Positions 17,620-26,117 of a stretch of 64,000 nt of DNA are shown in pieces. Each line of letters opens with the position of its first letter. The stretch's first letter is position 1. Location: assembly GCA_041287365.1 (NCBI GenBank), contig JBEULL010000003.1, forward strand, positions 1 to 64,000. Direction: 5' to 3'. This DNA comes from JAQVIJ01 sp041287365 (GTDB taxonomy: Bacteria > Desulfobacterota > Dissulfuribacteria > Dissulfuribacterales > DYLC01). Made by a program: the position numbers and the translations under genes. The notes under the pieces are model-generated. The model saw only the letters and a program-made list of their open reading frames with translations, had not been told where the DNA came from and made no database searches.

Positions 17620-19932
17620 TTATTGCAAACCCAACCAAGTCTGACGTTTTACGCTTTCGATATTCTTACAGCCTCGCTGAAGCGCATATTTCTGACCGAT
17701 GAGATAGACCTTCTCCTCAGCTCGAGTGATGGCCGTGTAAAGCCATTTGTTGTTGAGCATAATGAAGTGTGAATTGGAAAAAGGTATCACCACAATACGG
17801 TACTGGCTGCCCTGAGCCTTGTGCACCGTAAGGGCATAGGCAAGTTCCAGTATGTCACCTAGGTGGTCTGCGTCATAGGCCACCACTATGCGCTCCGGAT
17901 AGACCACATAAATGCGCTCATCCTCCGTGTCTATGCCTGCCACCAGCCCAAGATTGCCGTTGAAGATGCGCTTCGTCTCAACTGCCTTGAACTGCCTGCC
18001 TCTGGCCGTATAATCCTCCCAGGCCATGACCTCCATGTCCTTGTTCTGAAGGTGCACCACCTTGTCCCCTTCCCTGAGAGCGATTCCGTGACGATTAATG
18101 GTCTTTTTCGCCTCCTGAGGATTGAGTATCGCTTGAATGGCCTGGTTCAAGGCCTCTGTGCCCAGTTGACCTATCTTCATGGGTGTCAGCACCTGAAACT
18201 CCCAAACAGGGTGCTCCAGTTTTGTCTTGTATTCGCCGGCGATCTCCTGAATGCGATGGAAAATGGCCTGATTGTTGGCCTCGCGCATGGCCTTAATCTC
18301 CGCCTCTGTCCTGCCCTTCTTAAGAGCGAAGATATTGTGCGGTTGAATCTCTTCAAAGACCAGGTCCCGCCAACCCGGTTTTTCGATGCCGTCGGGCCAG
18401 TTGCCCTTGCGGATCTCGTTGGCGAACAGGGTAATGACGCTGTCTTCACTCTGGCGAAAGATGCGACTGAGGTGCACCGCCGGAATCAAATGCTGTTGAA
18501 TGGCATCCGAAAACACGTTGCCTGCGCCGATGGGTGGAAGCTGGGCAGGGTCCCCCACCAGAATCAGCATGGCATCCGATCGCATGGCGCGGGCCAGATA
18601 AAAAAACAAAGGAAGGCTCACCATGGAGGCCTCGTCCAACAGCACTACCTTTTGCGGAAGTGGATTATCCGGACCGTATTCTAAGGTGTTGTCGCTCTTG
18701 TATTTAAGAAGGCTGTGAATGGTGAAGGCCTCGTAGCCAGTGGCCTTTTTGAGCCGTGAAGCAGCCATGCCGGTAAAGGCACAACAAACTATATCCTTTT
18801 GTGAGGCATAACTTGCGGATAAAAGATGCAGAATCGAACGGCAGACAGTGGTCTTTCCGGTGCCTGCATAACCCGCCAGACCGAAAACCAGACCGTCTCC
18901 GCTTCCTACGAGCTTAATGATCTCCTTTTGTTCCTCAGCCAGTTCGAAACCGGTTGACGTCTCATACCCCTGAATGAATTCCTCGATTTTCTGAAGCGGC
19001 AGCCTTTTTCTGTCCGTGTTTGCGGTCTTTTCCACAAAAAACTGTCGAAGCCACTCCTCCATAAATTTGTAGGAGGCCAGCCCCACCCTTTCCTTCCACA
19101 ACACCACCGAGCCTTCCAAGGCCATTTCACTCAGCAGATTCAGCAGGTCTTCCAAAGAAACAGAGGTGTCATCGCCGGACAGAAGCTCTTTCACCATCAC
19201 CACAAGCTCGTTCGAAAAGAGCCATGTGTGGCCGTTGGACTCTGCGGCATTCATAAGTAGATGCTCCACGGCTGCCTTGATGCGAAACGGAGAATCGGGC
19301 TGAATACCCAGGCTCATGGCCAGTTTGTCCGCTGTCTTGAAGCCTATGCCCCTCACCTCCGTGAGGCGGTATGGATTGGCCTGAAGCACGGCCAGGGCCT
19401 GGTCTTCAAAGTGATTATAGATACGAATGATGAGCTGCGGCGAGACCTGAGCGTTGTGAGCCGCCAGATACTCCGTCAGATTCTTGAGGTTTCTGTGTTT
19501 CTGCCAGGAACGCTTTATGAGGCCGAGTCTCTTTTCCTTTATACCCTTGTGGTGAAGCAATTCCTCGGGATTTGAGTCCAGAAGCTGAGTGAGCCTTTCC
19601 TCACCATAGGTGTTCAACAGTTCTGCCGCCAACTTCGGGCCCAGACCTTTTACCACCTTGGATAAAAAGAAGAGCATCTCGCTCCCCATGACACAGGCGG
19701 CTGAAAATGCGAACTGCCTGCCGTATTTGGTCATACACCACTCACCTAGAAACTCAAGCTCCAGCCCCTCTGCATTCAAACCTTGAGTTATTTCAGGTAT
19801 ATGGCCTGTGGCCACAAATGGAACGCCTCGCTGAGGTTTTACGCGAAGGACCGCAAAACCGTTTTCTAAAGAGGCATAAGTAACCCGTTCCACTCGGCCC
19901 TTCAGCCTGATCTGTTCGTTGTTTTCAACCAT
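17620..19932 (-). CDS. recD2: RecD2-type ATP-dependent DNA helicase
   Basis: 770-residue superfamily 1B helicase of the RecD2/TraA-like group, which unwinds DNA 5' to 3' without RecBC. The N-terminal OB-like region reads LKGRVERVTYASLENGFAVL. Two helix-hairpin-helix stretches follow (VVKGLGPKLAAELL; VRGIGFKTADKLA). Walker A is FGLAGYAGTGKTT, Walker B is VVLLDEASMV, and the late motif VI region is ALTVHKAQGSQYRIVVIPF. Length matches the family (about 720-820). The gene is followed by the hypothetical HtrA-like gene and preceded by yedF, with 15 bases between, so yedF and recD2 may share a transcript. Confidence 0.93.
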   Translation of the reverse strand: MVENNEQIRLKGRVERVTYASLENGFAVLRVKPQRGVPFVATGHIPEITQGLNAEGLELEFLGEWCMTKYGRQFAFSAACVMGSEMLFFLSKVVKGLGPKLAAELLNTYGEERLTQLLDSNPEELLHHKGIKEKRLGLIKRSWQKHRNLKNLTEYLAAHNAQVSPQLIIRIYNHFEDQALAVLQANPYRLTEVRGIGFKTADKLAMSLGIQPDSPFRIKAAVEHLLMNAAESNGHTWLFSNELVVMVKELLSGDDTSVSLEDLLNLLSEMALEGSVVLWKERVGLASYKFMEEWLRQFFVEKTANTDRKRLPLQKIEEFIQGYETSTGFELAEEQKEIIKLVGSGDGLVFGLAGYAGTGKTTVCRSILHLLSASYASQKDIVCCAFTGMAASRLKKATGYEAFTIHSLLKYKSDNTLEYGPDNPLPQKVVLLDEASMVSLPLFFYLARAMRSDAMLILVGDPAQLPPIGAGNVFSDAIQQHLIPAVHLSRIFRQSEDSVITLFANEIRKGNWPDGIEKPGWRDLVFEEIQPHNIFALKKGRTEAEIKAMREANNQAIFHRIQEIAGEYKTKLEHPVWEFQVLTPMKIGQLGTEALNQAIQAILNPQEAKKTINRHGIALREGDKVVHLQNKDMEVMAWEDYTARGRQFKAVETKRIFNGNLGLVAGIDTEDERIYVVYPERIVVAYDADHLGDILELAYALTVHKAQGSQYRIVVIPFSNSHFIMLNNKWLYTAITRAEEKVYLIGQKYALQRGCKNIESVKRQTWLGLQ

Positions 19933-19947
19933 TCAAAATTCGATACA

Positions 19948-20535
19948 TTATATCCTTATCACCTTGGATGCTATCTGAAGCGAGGTCACAATGTCCAGCA
20001 TGTTGGTGGTCTCACCCACCTGTTTTTGCTCCACCAGACCGAAGTGCTGCAGACACGTACCGCACACCAAAATACTGACTCCGACAGCCTCCAATGCCCT
20101 CAAATCCTCAAAACAGGCCGCTTCAGGCAATGCAAGCCGCACACCGCCGTTCACCAACACAATGCGCCAGAGCTCCTTTCCCATCTCCTTAAGGGTGGCT
20201 ACAAAGCTCTTCATGAGTTTGGCACCCAGCTCGTCATCTCCACTGCCCAGGCGATCCGTGGGAATAAAGACCAGTATCCGCTGATCGGAAGACGATTTTT
20301 CTGTGCTGAAAGCCAGTTCACATGTGGACGGCGCAGCGGTGATTACAAATATCCCATTCTCTTCCCTGACCGTCGAAGTCCAGTGTTGACTGGCAAGAAA
20401 ACGTGTAACATTCTGGGACGAGACAGGATTGTCCACTAAAATCTCGAATATCTCCGATTGATTGGCTTCGATGAATGCCTTGGTTTCCAATACTGGTTTA
20501 GGACAGGCAAGCCCTCTACAATCCAGCTTTTTCAT
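19948..20535 (-). CDS. yedF: YedF: TusA-DsrE-like selenium-metabolism protein
   Basis: 195 residues from ATG 20535, chosen because GAAGGAG sits at proper spacing; an earlier start adds six residues. The N-terminal ~70 residues are a TusA-like domain with the sulfur-carrier Cys in LDCRGLACPKPV. The C-terminal ~110 residues are a DsrE-like domain (LVFIPTDRLGSGDDELGAKL; VSILVCGTCLQHFGL). The fusion defines the family known as sulfurtransferase-like selenium metabolism protein YedF, which co-occurs with selD. That matches the selenocysteine-containing selD and the small selenoprotein in this window. The biochemical role, perhaps selenide delivery, is still inferred. Confidence 0.88.
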   Translation of the reverse strand: MKKLDCRGLACPKPVLETKAFIEANQSEIFEILVDNPVSSQNVTRFLASQHWTSTVREENGIFVITAAPSTCELAFSTEKSSSDQRILVFIPTDRLGSGDDELGAKLMKSFVATLKEMGKELWRIVLVNGGVRLALPEAACFEDLRALEAVGVSILVCGTCLQHFGLVEQKQVGETTNMLDIVTSLQIASKVIRI

Positions 20536-20584
20536 ACAGTTCAACTCCTTCAAAATATTTTATGAATTATAGCCCCTCAATCAC

Positions 20585-20614
20585 AAAATAAAAAGGGCGA
20601 CCATCAGACCGCCC
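20585..20614 (-). terminator. probable Rho-independent terminator after glnA
   Basis: On the minus strand, 40 bases past the glnA stop, GGGCG...CGCCC forms a short GC stem around GTCTGATGGT, followed immediately by TTTTTATTTT. The stem is only five pairs, so strength is uncertain. Confidence 0.6.
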
Positions 20615-20653
20615 ATATTCTCGGAACTCCGCGGCAACAGCCGCAAAACGCTC

Positions 20654-21988
20654 TTAATAAATGCTCAGATAGTTCTTCAATTCCCAATCGGTGATCGCTG
20701 TTCTGAATTGATCCCACTCGGCCTCTTTGGCCGCTATGTAGTGCTCATAGATATGCTCACCAAGAGATGCCTTGGCCAAAGGATTGCTCTTGAGCTCATC
20801 CAGTGCCTCTTTCAACGAACCAGGCATGCTGGTGATCTTGGCCGCCTTCTTCTCTTTTTCGGTCATCTTGAAGATATTTTGATCCACGGTTGCAGGCGGC
20901 TTCAGCTTGTTTCTGACGCCATCCAGGCCAGCATTCAACATCATGGCAAAGGCCAGGTAGGGGTTACAGGTGGGATCAGGACAGCGCAGCTCACAACGGG
21001 TGGAGGCACCGCGAGATGCAGGAATACGCACCAGGGCGCTTCTGTTGGATGCAGACCATGCCACATATACAGGGGCCTCATAGCCTGGCACCAGGCGTTT
21101 GTAAGAATTGACCAAAGGATTGGTGATGGCGGACATACCACGTGCATGCTTCAAAAGACCGGCGATATAGCTTCTGGCCACGTCGCTCAACTGCATCGGA
21201 GCTTTGGAATCGAAGAAGGCGTTTTTGCCATCCGTTGTAAACAGGGACTGGTTGGTGTGCATGCCCGAACCATTGATACCGAACACAGGTTTGGGCAGGA
21301 ATGTGGCATAAAAACCATGTTTATGGGCGATATTCCTGACGACCCACTTGAAGGTCACGGTATTGTCGGCAGCTGTAACAGCATCGGAATATTTAAAGTT
21401 GATCTCGTGCTGTCCCTCGGCTACCTCGTGATGAGAGGCCTCGATCTCGAAGCCCATCTGCTCAAGGGTCAGGATGATCTCCCTTCTGGCATTGAGGCCG
21501 CGATCTTCCGGATCAACACTGAAATAATTGGCCACATCACTCACTTTGTTGGTTGGATTGCCGCACTCGTCGTAATTGAAAAAGAAAAACTCGCACTCCG
21601 TGCCCACATTCATCACATAACCATCTTTTTTGGCCTCCTCCAATACACGCTTGAGGTTGTAGCGAGGGCAGCCCACGAAAGGCGAACCATTCGGCATCGC
21701 CACATCACAGATGACACGAGCGGCCGCCACACCATCCTTGGTTCTCCAGGGCAGGACGCGAAATGTATCATAATCGGGCTTGAGATACATGTCAGATTCC
21801 TGAATACGGGCGAAGCCCTCGATGGAAGAGCCATCGAACATCATCTGCCCGTCCAGGGCCTTTTCGAGCTGGCTTCTGGGAATGGCTATGTTCTTGATAA
21901 AACCAAAGATATCACAGAACTGAAGCCTGAAAAAATTGACGTTTTCGGCCTTTACAATCTTTAAAATCTCGTCTCTCGTAATTGCCAT
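20654..21988 (-). CDS. glnA: glutamine synthetase type I (alpha subtype)
   Basis: 444-residue GSI that condenses glutamate and ammonia with ATP. It shows the beta-grasp start (FFRLQFCDIFGFIKNIAIPR), the latch region MMFDGSSIEGFARIQESDMY, the ATP-site motif INGSGMHTNQSL (KPxxGxxGSGMHxHxS type), and NPLVNSYKRLVPGYEAPVYV. The length, and the absence of the NLYDLPPEE-type adenylylation tyrosine loop near the C-terminus, place it in the shorter GSI-alpha group, so GlnE control is unlikely. A sigma-54 promoter lies upstream, giving nitrogen-responsive transcription. The gene stands alone, with no glnB or ntrC beside it. AAGGAG precedes the ATG. Confidence 0.96.
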   Translation of the reverse strand: MAITRDEILKIVKAENVNFFRLQFCDIFGFIKNIAIPRSQLEKALDGQMMFDGSSIEGFARIQESDMYLKPDYDTFRVLPWRTKDGVAAARVICDVAMPNGSPFVGCPRYNLKRVLEEAKKDGYVMNVGTECEFFFFNYDECGNPTNKVSDVANYFSVDPEDRGLNARREIILTLEQMGFEIEASHHEVAEGQHEINFKYSDAVTAADNTVTFKWVVRNIAHKHGFYATFLPKPVFGINGSGMHTNQSLFTTDGKNAFFDSKAPMQLSDVARSYIAGLLKHARGMSAITNPLVNSYKRLVPGYEAPVYVAWSASNRSALVRIPASRGASTRCELRCPDPTCNPYLAFAMMLNAGLDGVRNKLKPPATVDQNIFKMTEKEKKAAKITSMPGSLKEALDELKSNPLAKASLGEHIYEHYIAAKEAEWDQFRTAITDWELKNYLSIY

Positions 21989-22048
21989 AAGACATTCTCC
22001 TTATTGAAATTAAAATGACATATTGAACTGTGCCTAACCAATTAAGCG

Positions 22049-22068
22049 CAAGCAAAAAAAATGCCACA
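22049..22068 (-). promoter_or_regulatory. sigma-54 (-24/-12) promoter of glnA
   Basis: Minus strand GTGGCATTTTTTTTGCTTG: the -24 GG (22064-22065) and -12 GC (22052-22053) are exactly 10 bases apart, matching TGGCAY-N5-TTGC. Transcription would start about 50 bases upstream of the glnA ATG. A long AT-rich stretch (22070-22199) upstream could hold activator sites. Confidence 0.75.
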
Positions 22069-22199
22069 AATCAAGACGGAACATATAAAACATAACTATT
22101 TATTTTTAATACTATTTTTTCAGCAAAACCGACCATTTTTATGTGCTTGTTTACATTTATGGCAAAATACTATGTAATAAAAAAACATAAATGTTACAT

Positions 22200-23024
22200 T
22201 CATACATCAAAGCTGGCCGCAAGAACTGTGTGGTCTGATGGTTTTTCAGCCATACGAGGCTCCATGTCGATGTAACACTCATGAGCCCCTGCTGCAAGGG
22301 ATTCATTGGCCAGAATGTGATCTATACGCCAACCCTTGTTCCTTTCAACTGATTTCGGAAAACGGTAATCATAAAAGGTATATTGTTTGGGCGACTGATT
22401 GAATCTGCGGAATATGTCCACAAGGCCCATGGATTTTACCTTCTGAAATGCTGCACGAACATCCTCATGAAAACACACATGATCCTTGAGACGTTCAGGG
22501 TCATAGACATCCATGGGCTCGGGCGCTACATTGAGATCCCCGCACCAGAGCAGATAGCCCGATGAAATCCATCGCGAAAACAATGAATTGAGCCGTTCAA
22601 ACCACCTGAGTTTATATTGAAACATGGCATCCGTTATCTCGCGGCCCTGGGGAACATAGGTATTGACTACACGCACTCCATTGATCACACAAGAAATAAG
22701 CCTCGCCTCATCTTCTGGTGCGTCTTCACCATCCTGAAAACCAAACTTTATCTCATTTACAGGTAATTTCGATGCTATCGCTACGCCGTTATATGACTTT
22801 TGGCCTCTGAAAACCACGGAATAACCGGCCTCTTCAAAGGCCGCGGCTGGGAAATCTGCATCCACCACCTTGGTCTCCTGCATGCAGAGCACGGTGGGTC
22901 GGTGCTGTTTCAGCCATGGAATCACTATGTGCATTCGAGCTCGAAGGGAGTTGACATTGTATGTGGCGACTGTAAATAATTCGTCGATATTAGATGATAC
23001 TTGCGGCATCTGCGGTATCTCCAT
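22200..23024 (-). CDS. xth: exodeoxyribonuclease III
   Basis: 274-residue Mg-dependent AP endonuclease/3'-5' exonuclease of the ExoIII family. Catalytic signatures in order are ATYNVNSLRARM (metal-site Asn), LCMQETKV (Glu), GREITDAMFQYKLRWFERL, LLWCGDLNVAPEPMDVYDPE (Asp and Asn), WRIDHILAN, and the final EKPSDHTVLAASF (Asp-His). The N-terminus carries about 17 extra residues before the usual start (LFTVATYNVNSL), so an internal start is possible. The gene belongs to base excision repair. Between it and glnA lies the glnA regulatory region. Confidence 0.93.
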   Translation of the reverse strand: MEIPQMPQVSSNIDELFTVATYNVNSLRARMHIVIPWLKQHRPTVLCMQETKVVDADFPAAAFEEAGYSVVFRGQKSYNGVAIASKLPVNEIKFGFQDGEDAPEDEARLISCVINGVRVVNTYVPQGREITDAMFQYKLRWFERLNSLFSRWISSGYLLWCGDLNVAPEPMDVYDPERLKDHVCFHEDVRAAFQKVKSMGLVDIFRRFNQSPKQYTFYDYRFPKSVERNKGWRIDHILANESLAAGAHECYIDMEPRMAEKPSDHTVLAASFDV

Positions 23025-23128
23025 TGTAAAAATACCAAACAGGTATTTTAATAAAAAAGCCTTTAATAAGTTCTAAAACAGCCTTGTTTGCCGGTCAAGA
23101 TTATTTCTTATGAATCATGGAGTATTCT

Positions 23129-24112
23129 ATGCAATTGCTTGTATTTTTTGCCAAAAAACTCGCATATCTGCTTCCGACCTTCTTGGGAATCACCATGGTC
23201 TCCTTTGCCGTGATGCACATGGCGCCCGGCGAACCCATGTCCATACAGGCGGATTTCAATCCCAAGATGACGCCGGAGGCCAGAGAACGTCTGCGCTCCC
23301 AATATGGCCTGGACAAACCCATTTACGAACAATACTGGAAATGGCTGAACGGCTTGACACGACTGGACCTGGGCAAATCCTTTGCAGCAGACAAACGGCC
23401 TGTCTGGGACAAGATCAAAGAACGCCTTCCTGTGACCATACTCATCAACATCCTTTCTCTTGCCCTGATATTCATGATCGCTATTCCACTTGGTGTAAAT
23501 GCTGCCGTGCATCAGAACAGCCTTTTCGATCGAGCGAGCACGGTACTGGTCTTCTTTTTCTATGCCATGCCATCATTTTGGGCCGCCCTCCTGCTCATGA
23601 TGTTCTTCGGTATTTATCTCGAATGGCTGCCCATATCCGGCCTGCACACTATAGTAGGTTATGACTCCATGTCCATCTGGCAAAAGATATGGGACTGGAT
23701 CAAACACCTGATACTGCCAGTAAGCATCTCGGCCATGGGCGGCCTGGCAGGCCTGTCACGATATATGCGCTCATCCATGCTGGAAGTCATGCGTCAGGAT
23801 TATATCCTCACGGCACGGGCCAAAGGGCTTCCCGAACGGGTAGTCATCTACCGGCATGCCCTAAGAAACGCACTATTGCCGGTCATCACCATTCTGGGGC
23901 TATCACTTCCTGGAATGATAGGCGGAAGTGTCATCTTCGAGTCCATCTTTGCCATTCCAGGAATAGGCCAGCTTATGTGGACCAGCGTCATGGCCCGCGA
24001 TTATCCGGTTCTCATGGGCAATTTAGTAATCGTGTCTGTGCTCACACTCCTGGGGAATCTCTTGGCTGACATCGGCTATGCCCTGGCAGACCCTCGCATT
24101 CGCAATCAGTAG
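23129..24112 (+). CDS. DppB/OppB-like peptide ABC transporter permease (orphan)
   Basis: 327 residues from ATG 23129, preferred over ATG 23117 because GGAG is then 6 bases upstream. It has six or so membrane segments and the binding-protein-dependent permease motif near the C-terminal half (ARAKGLPERVVIYRHALRNALLPVI), the EAA loop that docks the ATPase. An extended N-terminal periplasmic segment (MAPGEPMSIQADFNPKMTPE) is typical of DppB/OppB. The usual neighbours (substrate-binding protein, DppC, two ATPases) are absent: ExoIII lies on one side and UvrC on the other. It must work with distant partners, or it is a leftover of a lost operon. Confidence 0.88.
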   Translation: MQLLVFFAKKLAYLLPTFLGITMVSFAVMHMAPGEPMSIQADFNPKMTPEARERLRSQYGLDKPIYEQYWKWLNGLTRLDLGKSFAADKRPVWDKIKERLPVTILINILSLALIFMIAIPLGVNAAVHQNSLFDRASTVLVFFFYAMPSFWAALLLMMFFGIYLEWLPISGLHTIVGYDSMSIWQKIWDWIKHLILPVSISAMGGLAGLSRYMRSSMLEVMRQDYILTARAKGLPERVVIYRHALRNALLPVITILGLSLPGMIGGSVIFESIFAIPGIGQLMWTSVMARDYPVLMGNLVIVSVLTLLGNLLADIGYALADPRIRNQ

Positions 24113-24245
24113 TGATGGCGTCGCCAAAAACGCCAACTACTGTGTTGCTCTCGCTCTTTTGTCACTGCGACGTAGATTAACTACGCCTCATTCCTCGGGA
24201 TTTGAGCGCCTTGCATTCGGTGTTTTTTTGCTTGGCCATCCCTGT
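24111..24245. repeat. miniature intergenic repeat with inverted ends
   Basis: The 130-odd bases between the permease and uvrC are bounded by imperfect inverted ends. GATGGCGTCGCCAAAAACGCC at the left is matched by the complement of GGTGTTTTTTTGCTTGGCCATC at the right. The middle contains a perfect hairpin, CGTAG-ATTAA-CTACG. This layout suggests a small non-coding mobile or REP-like element. Its left end resembles that of the element at 30233-30351. Confidence 0.5.
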
Positions 24246-24272
24246 TAATGATTTTTTACGAGATCAAAACCA

Positions 24273-26117
24273 ATGCACACAATAAATCTTTCCTTATCGG
24301 CACCGGAGATACTAAAACTCGTCCCCAAAAGCCCAGGGGTCTATCTGTTCAGAAACGAAGAACAACGGGTAATCTATGTGGGCAAGGCCAAGGAACTGCG
24401 AGCCCGCATATCGAACTACCTCTTCAACCCGTCATCTTCTCCAAAGACATTTCACATGCTGCAACATGCGGCCGGTCTTGAATATATCGTAACCGCCACG
24501 GAAAAAGAGGCCCTGCTACTGGAGTTCAATCTCATCAAGGAACACAGACCCAAATACAACATCGTGATGCGGGACGATAAGGCATATCCGTTCCTGCGCA
24601 TCGACACATCCCAGCCCTTTGGCCGTATCTCGGTGGTGCGCAGGCGGCAAAAAGACGATGCCATCTATTACGGCCCCTATCCATCGAGCACAGCGGTGCG
24701 GGAGGTGATGTCTCTGGTGGGAAGCATATTTCAATTGCGCACATGCAGCGACAGCCAGATGAAAAATCGAGAGAGGCCATGTCTCAAATTTCAGGTCAAA
24801 AGATGCAGTGCACCGTGCATCGACGCCATATCTCAAGAGGAATACCGTGAACGCATACAGCAGCTCAAGCTCTTTCTGGAGGGCAGACAGAAACACCTGT
24901 TAAAGGAACTACAGGCTCGAATGGAGCAATATGCAGAGACAATGGAATTTGAAAGGGCGGCGGTGTTACGGAATCGCATCGCAGCCATAAAGGCGATAAC
25001 CGAACATCAAGCCATGGTGGCGGACCTGAATGCCAACTGGGATGTCATAGGCATGGCAAGGGATGAAAGGCGTGCAGCGGTCTCCATTCTGCATGTGCGG
25101 GACGGAGTGGTCAGGGGGCATGAAAGCAAAATCTATCTCGTGTCCGATGAGCCTGACGAAGAGATATTGTCCTTGTTTATTCGAGACTACTTCGCCACGA
25201 ACCCCATTTCAGAACAGATCCTGATTTCAAAAGAGCCAGCGGACATGGAACTTCTCTCTGACTGGCTGAGGGACATGGAAAGGCACTGCCGCATCGTGAC
25301 CGGCACCTTCCGCTCCATACGCAAAAGGCTCGTGGACATGGCACAGACAAATGCAGCGGAGGCAATCTTCAGAGAGGTTCGACAAGAGAGGGAATGGACG
25401 GAACTGGCACGGAACCTTCAGAACACACTAAAACTCGAGAAGCCGCCCTATCGCATCGAGACCATTGACATCTCCACAACCGGCGGTGAACTGCCGGTGG
25501 GAAGCCTTGTAGCATTCGAAAACGGCCAACCTCGAAAATCAGGTTATCGACACTACAACATTCGCACGGTGGAAGGCATAGACGATTATGCCATGATTCG
25601 AGAGGTGGTCTTGAGAAGGCTGGCATCAGGCATGGAAAAGAACGACCTACCTGATCTCATGGTGATCGACGGTGGCAAGGGCCAGCTCTTCGAGGCCATC
25701 TCCGCATGGAAGGAGCTGAACATGCCGGAGGGCATCGCATTTGCTTCAATAGCCAAAGAAAGACATGGCGAAGGCGAAAAACTCTATGCCATGGATGGCA
25801 CACAGGTCATGCTTGTCTCAAATGATCCGATTCTGCTCTTCATGCAGCGCATGAGGGATGAGGCCCACAGATTCGGCGTCACATTTCACCGCAAAAAACG
25901 CTCCTCGGCCCGATTCCAAGGGCAACTGCTCCAACTGCCAGGCATAGGCCCAAAGCGACAAAAGGCCATGCTCCAGCACTTCGGAAGCCTCAAAAGGCTG
26001 AAACAGGCCACATTGGAGGAATTGAAACAAGTGCCGGGGATTTCTAATGGATTGGCGAAGAAGATTTATGAGGAACTGCATAAGAAAGCACTGCCCATGG
26101 CCATGGAGTATTTTTAA
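24273..26117 (+). CDS. uvrC: excinuclease ABC subunit C
   Basis: 614-residue nuclease of nucleotide excision repair. It has an N-terminal GIY-YIG domain (SPGVYLFRNEEQRVIYVGKAKELRARISNY in part, residues ~14-45), a Cys-containing stretch (RPCLKFQVKRCSAPCIDAIS), and a UVR motif (QYAETMEFERAAVLRNRI). The RNase H-like endonuclease half (ETIDISTTGGELPVGSLVAF; LPDLMVIDGGKGQL) is followed by C-terminal tandem HhH motifs (LQLPGIGPKRQKAML; VPGISNGLAKKI). The length is normal. Its stop overlaps the 3' end of the convergent selenoprotein gene. The ribosome site is weak. Confidence 0.97.
   Translation: MHTINLSLSAPEILKLVPKSPGVYLFRNEEQRVIYVGKAKELRARISNYLFNPSSSPKTFHMLQHAAGLEYIVTATEKEALLLEFNLIKEHRPKYNIVMRDDKAYPFLRIDTSQPFGRISVVRRRQKDDAIYYGPYPSSTAVREVMSLVGSIFQLRTCSDSQMKNRERPCLKFQVKRCSAPCIDAISQEEYRERIQQLKLFLEGRQKHLLKELQARMEQYAETMEFERAAVLRNRIAAIKAITEHQAMVADLNANWDVIGMARDERRAAVSILHVRDGVVRGHESKIYLVSDEPDEEILSLFIRDYFATNPISEQILISKEPADMELLSDWLRDMERHCRIVTGTFRSIRKRLVDMAQTNAAEAIFREVRQEREWTELARNLQNTLKLEKPPYRIETIDISTTGGELPVGSLVAFENGQPRKSGYRHYNIRTVEGIDDYAMIREVVLRRLASGMEKNDLPDLMVIDGGKGQLFEAISAWKELNMPEGIAFASIAKERHGEGEKLYAMDGTQVMLVSNDPILLFMQRMRDEAHRFGVTFHRKKRSSARFQGQLLQLPGIGPKRQKAMLQHFGSLKRLKQATLEELKQVPGISNGLAKKIYEELHKKALPMAMEYF

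Noticed and set aside
17863..18684. 273-codon open frame antisense to recD2
   Set aside because: Shadow of the helicase gene; no ribosome site and no protein-like motif.
20708..21964. 418-codon open frame antisense to glnA
   Set aside because: It lies entirely inside a clear glutamine synthetase gene; the translation has no recognisable motif and is typical of a codon-bias shadow.
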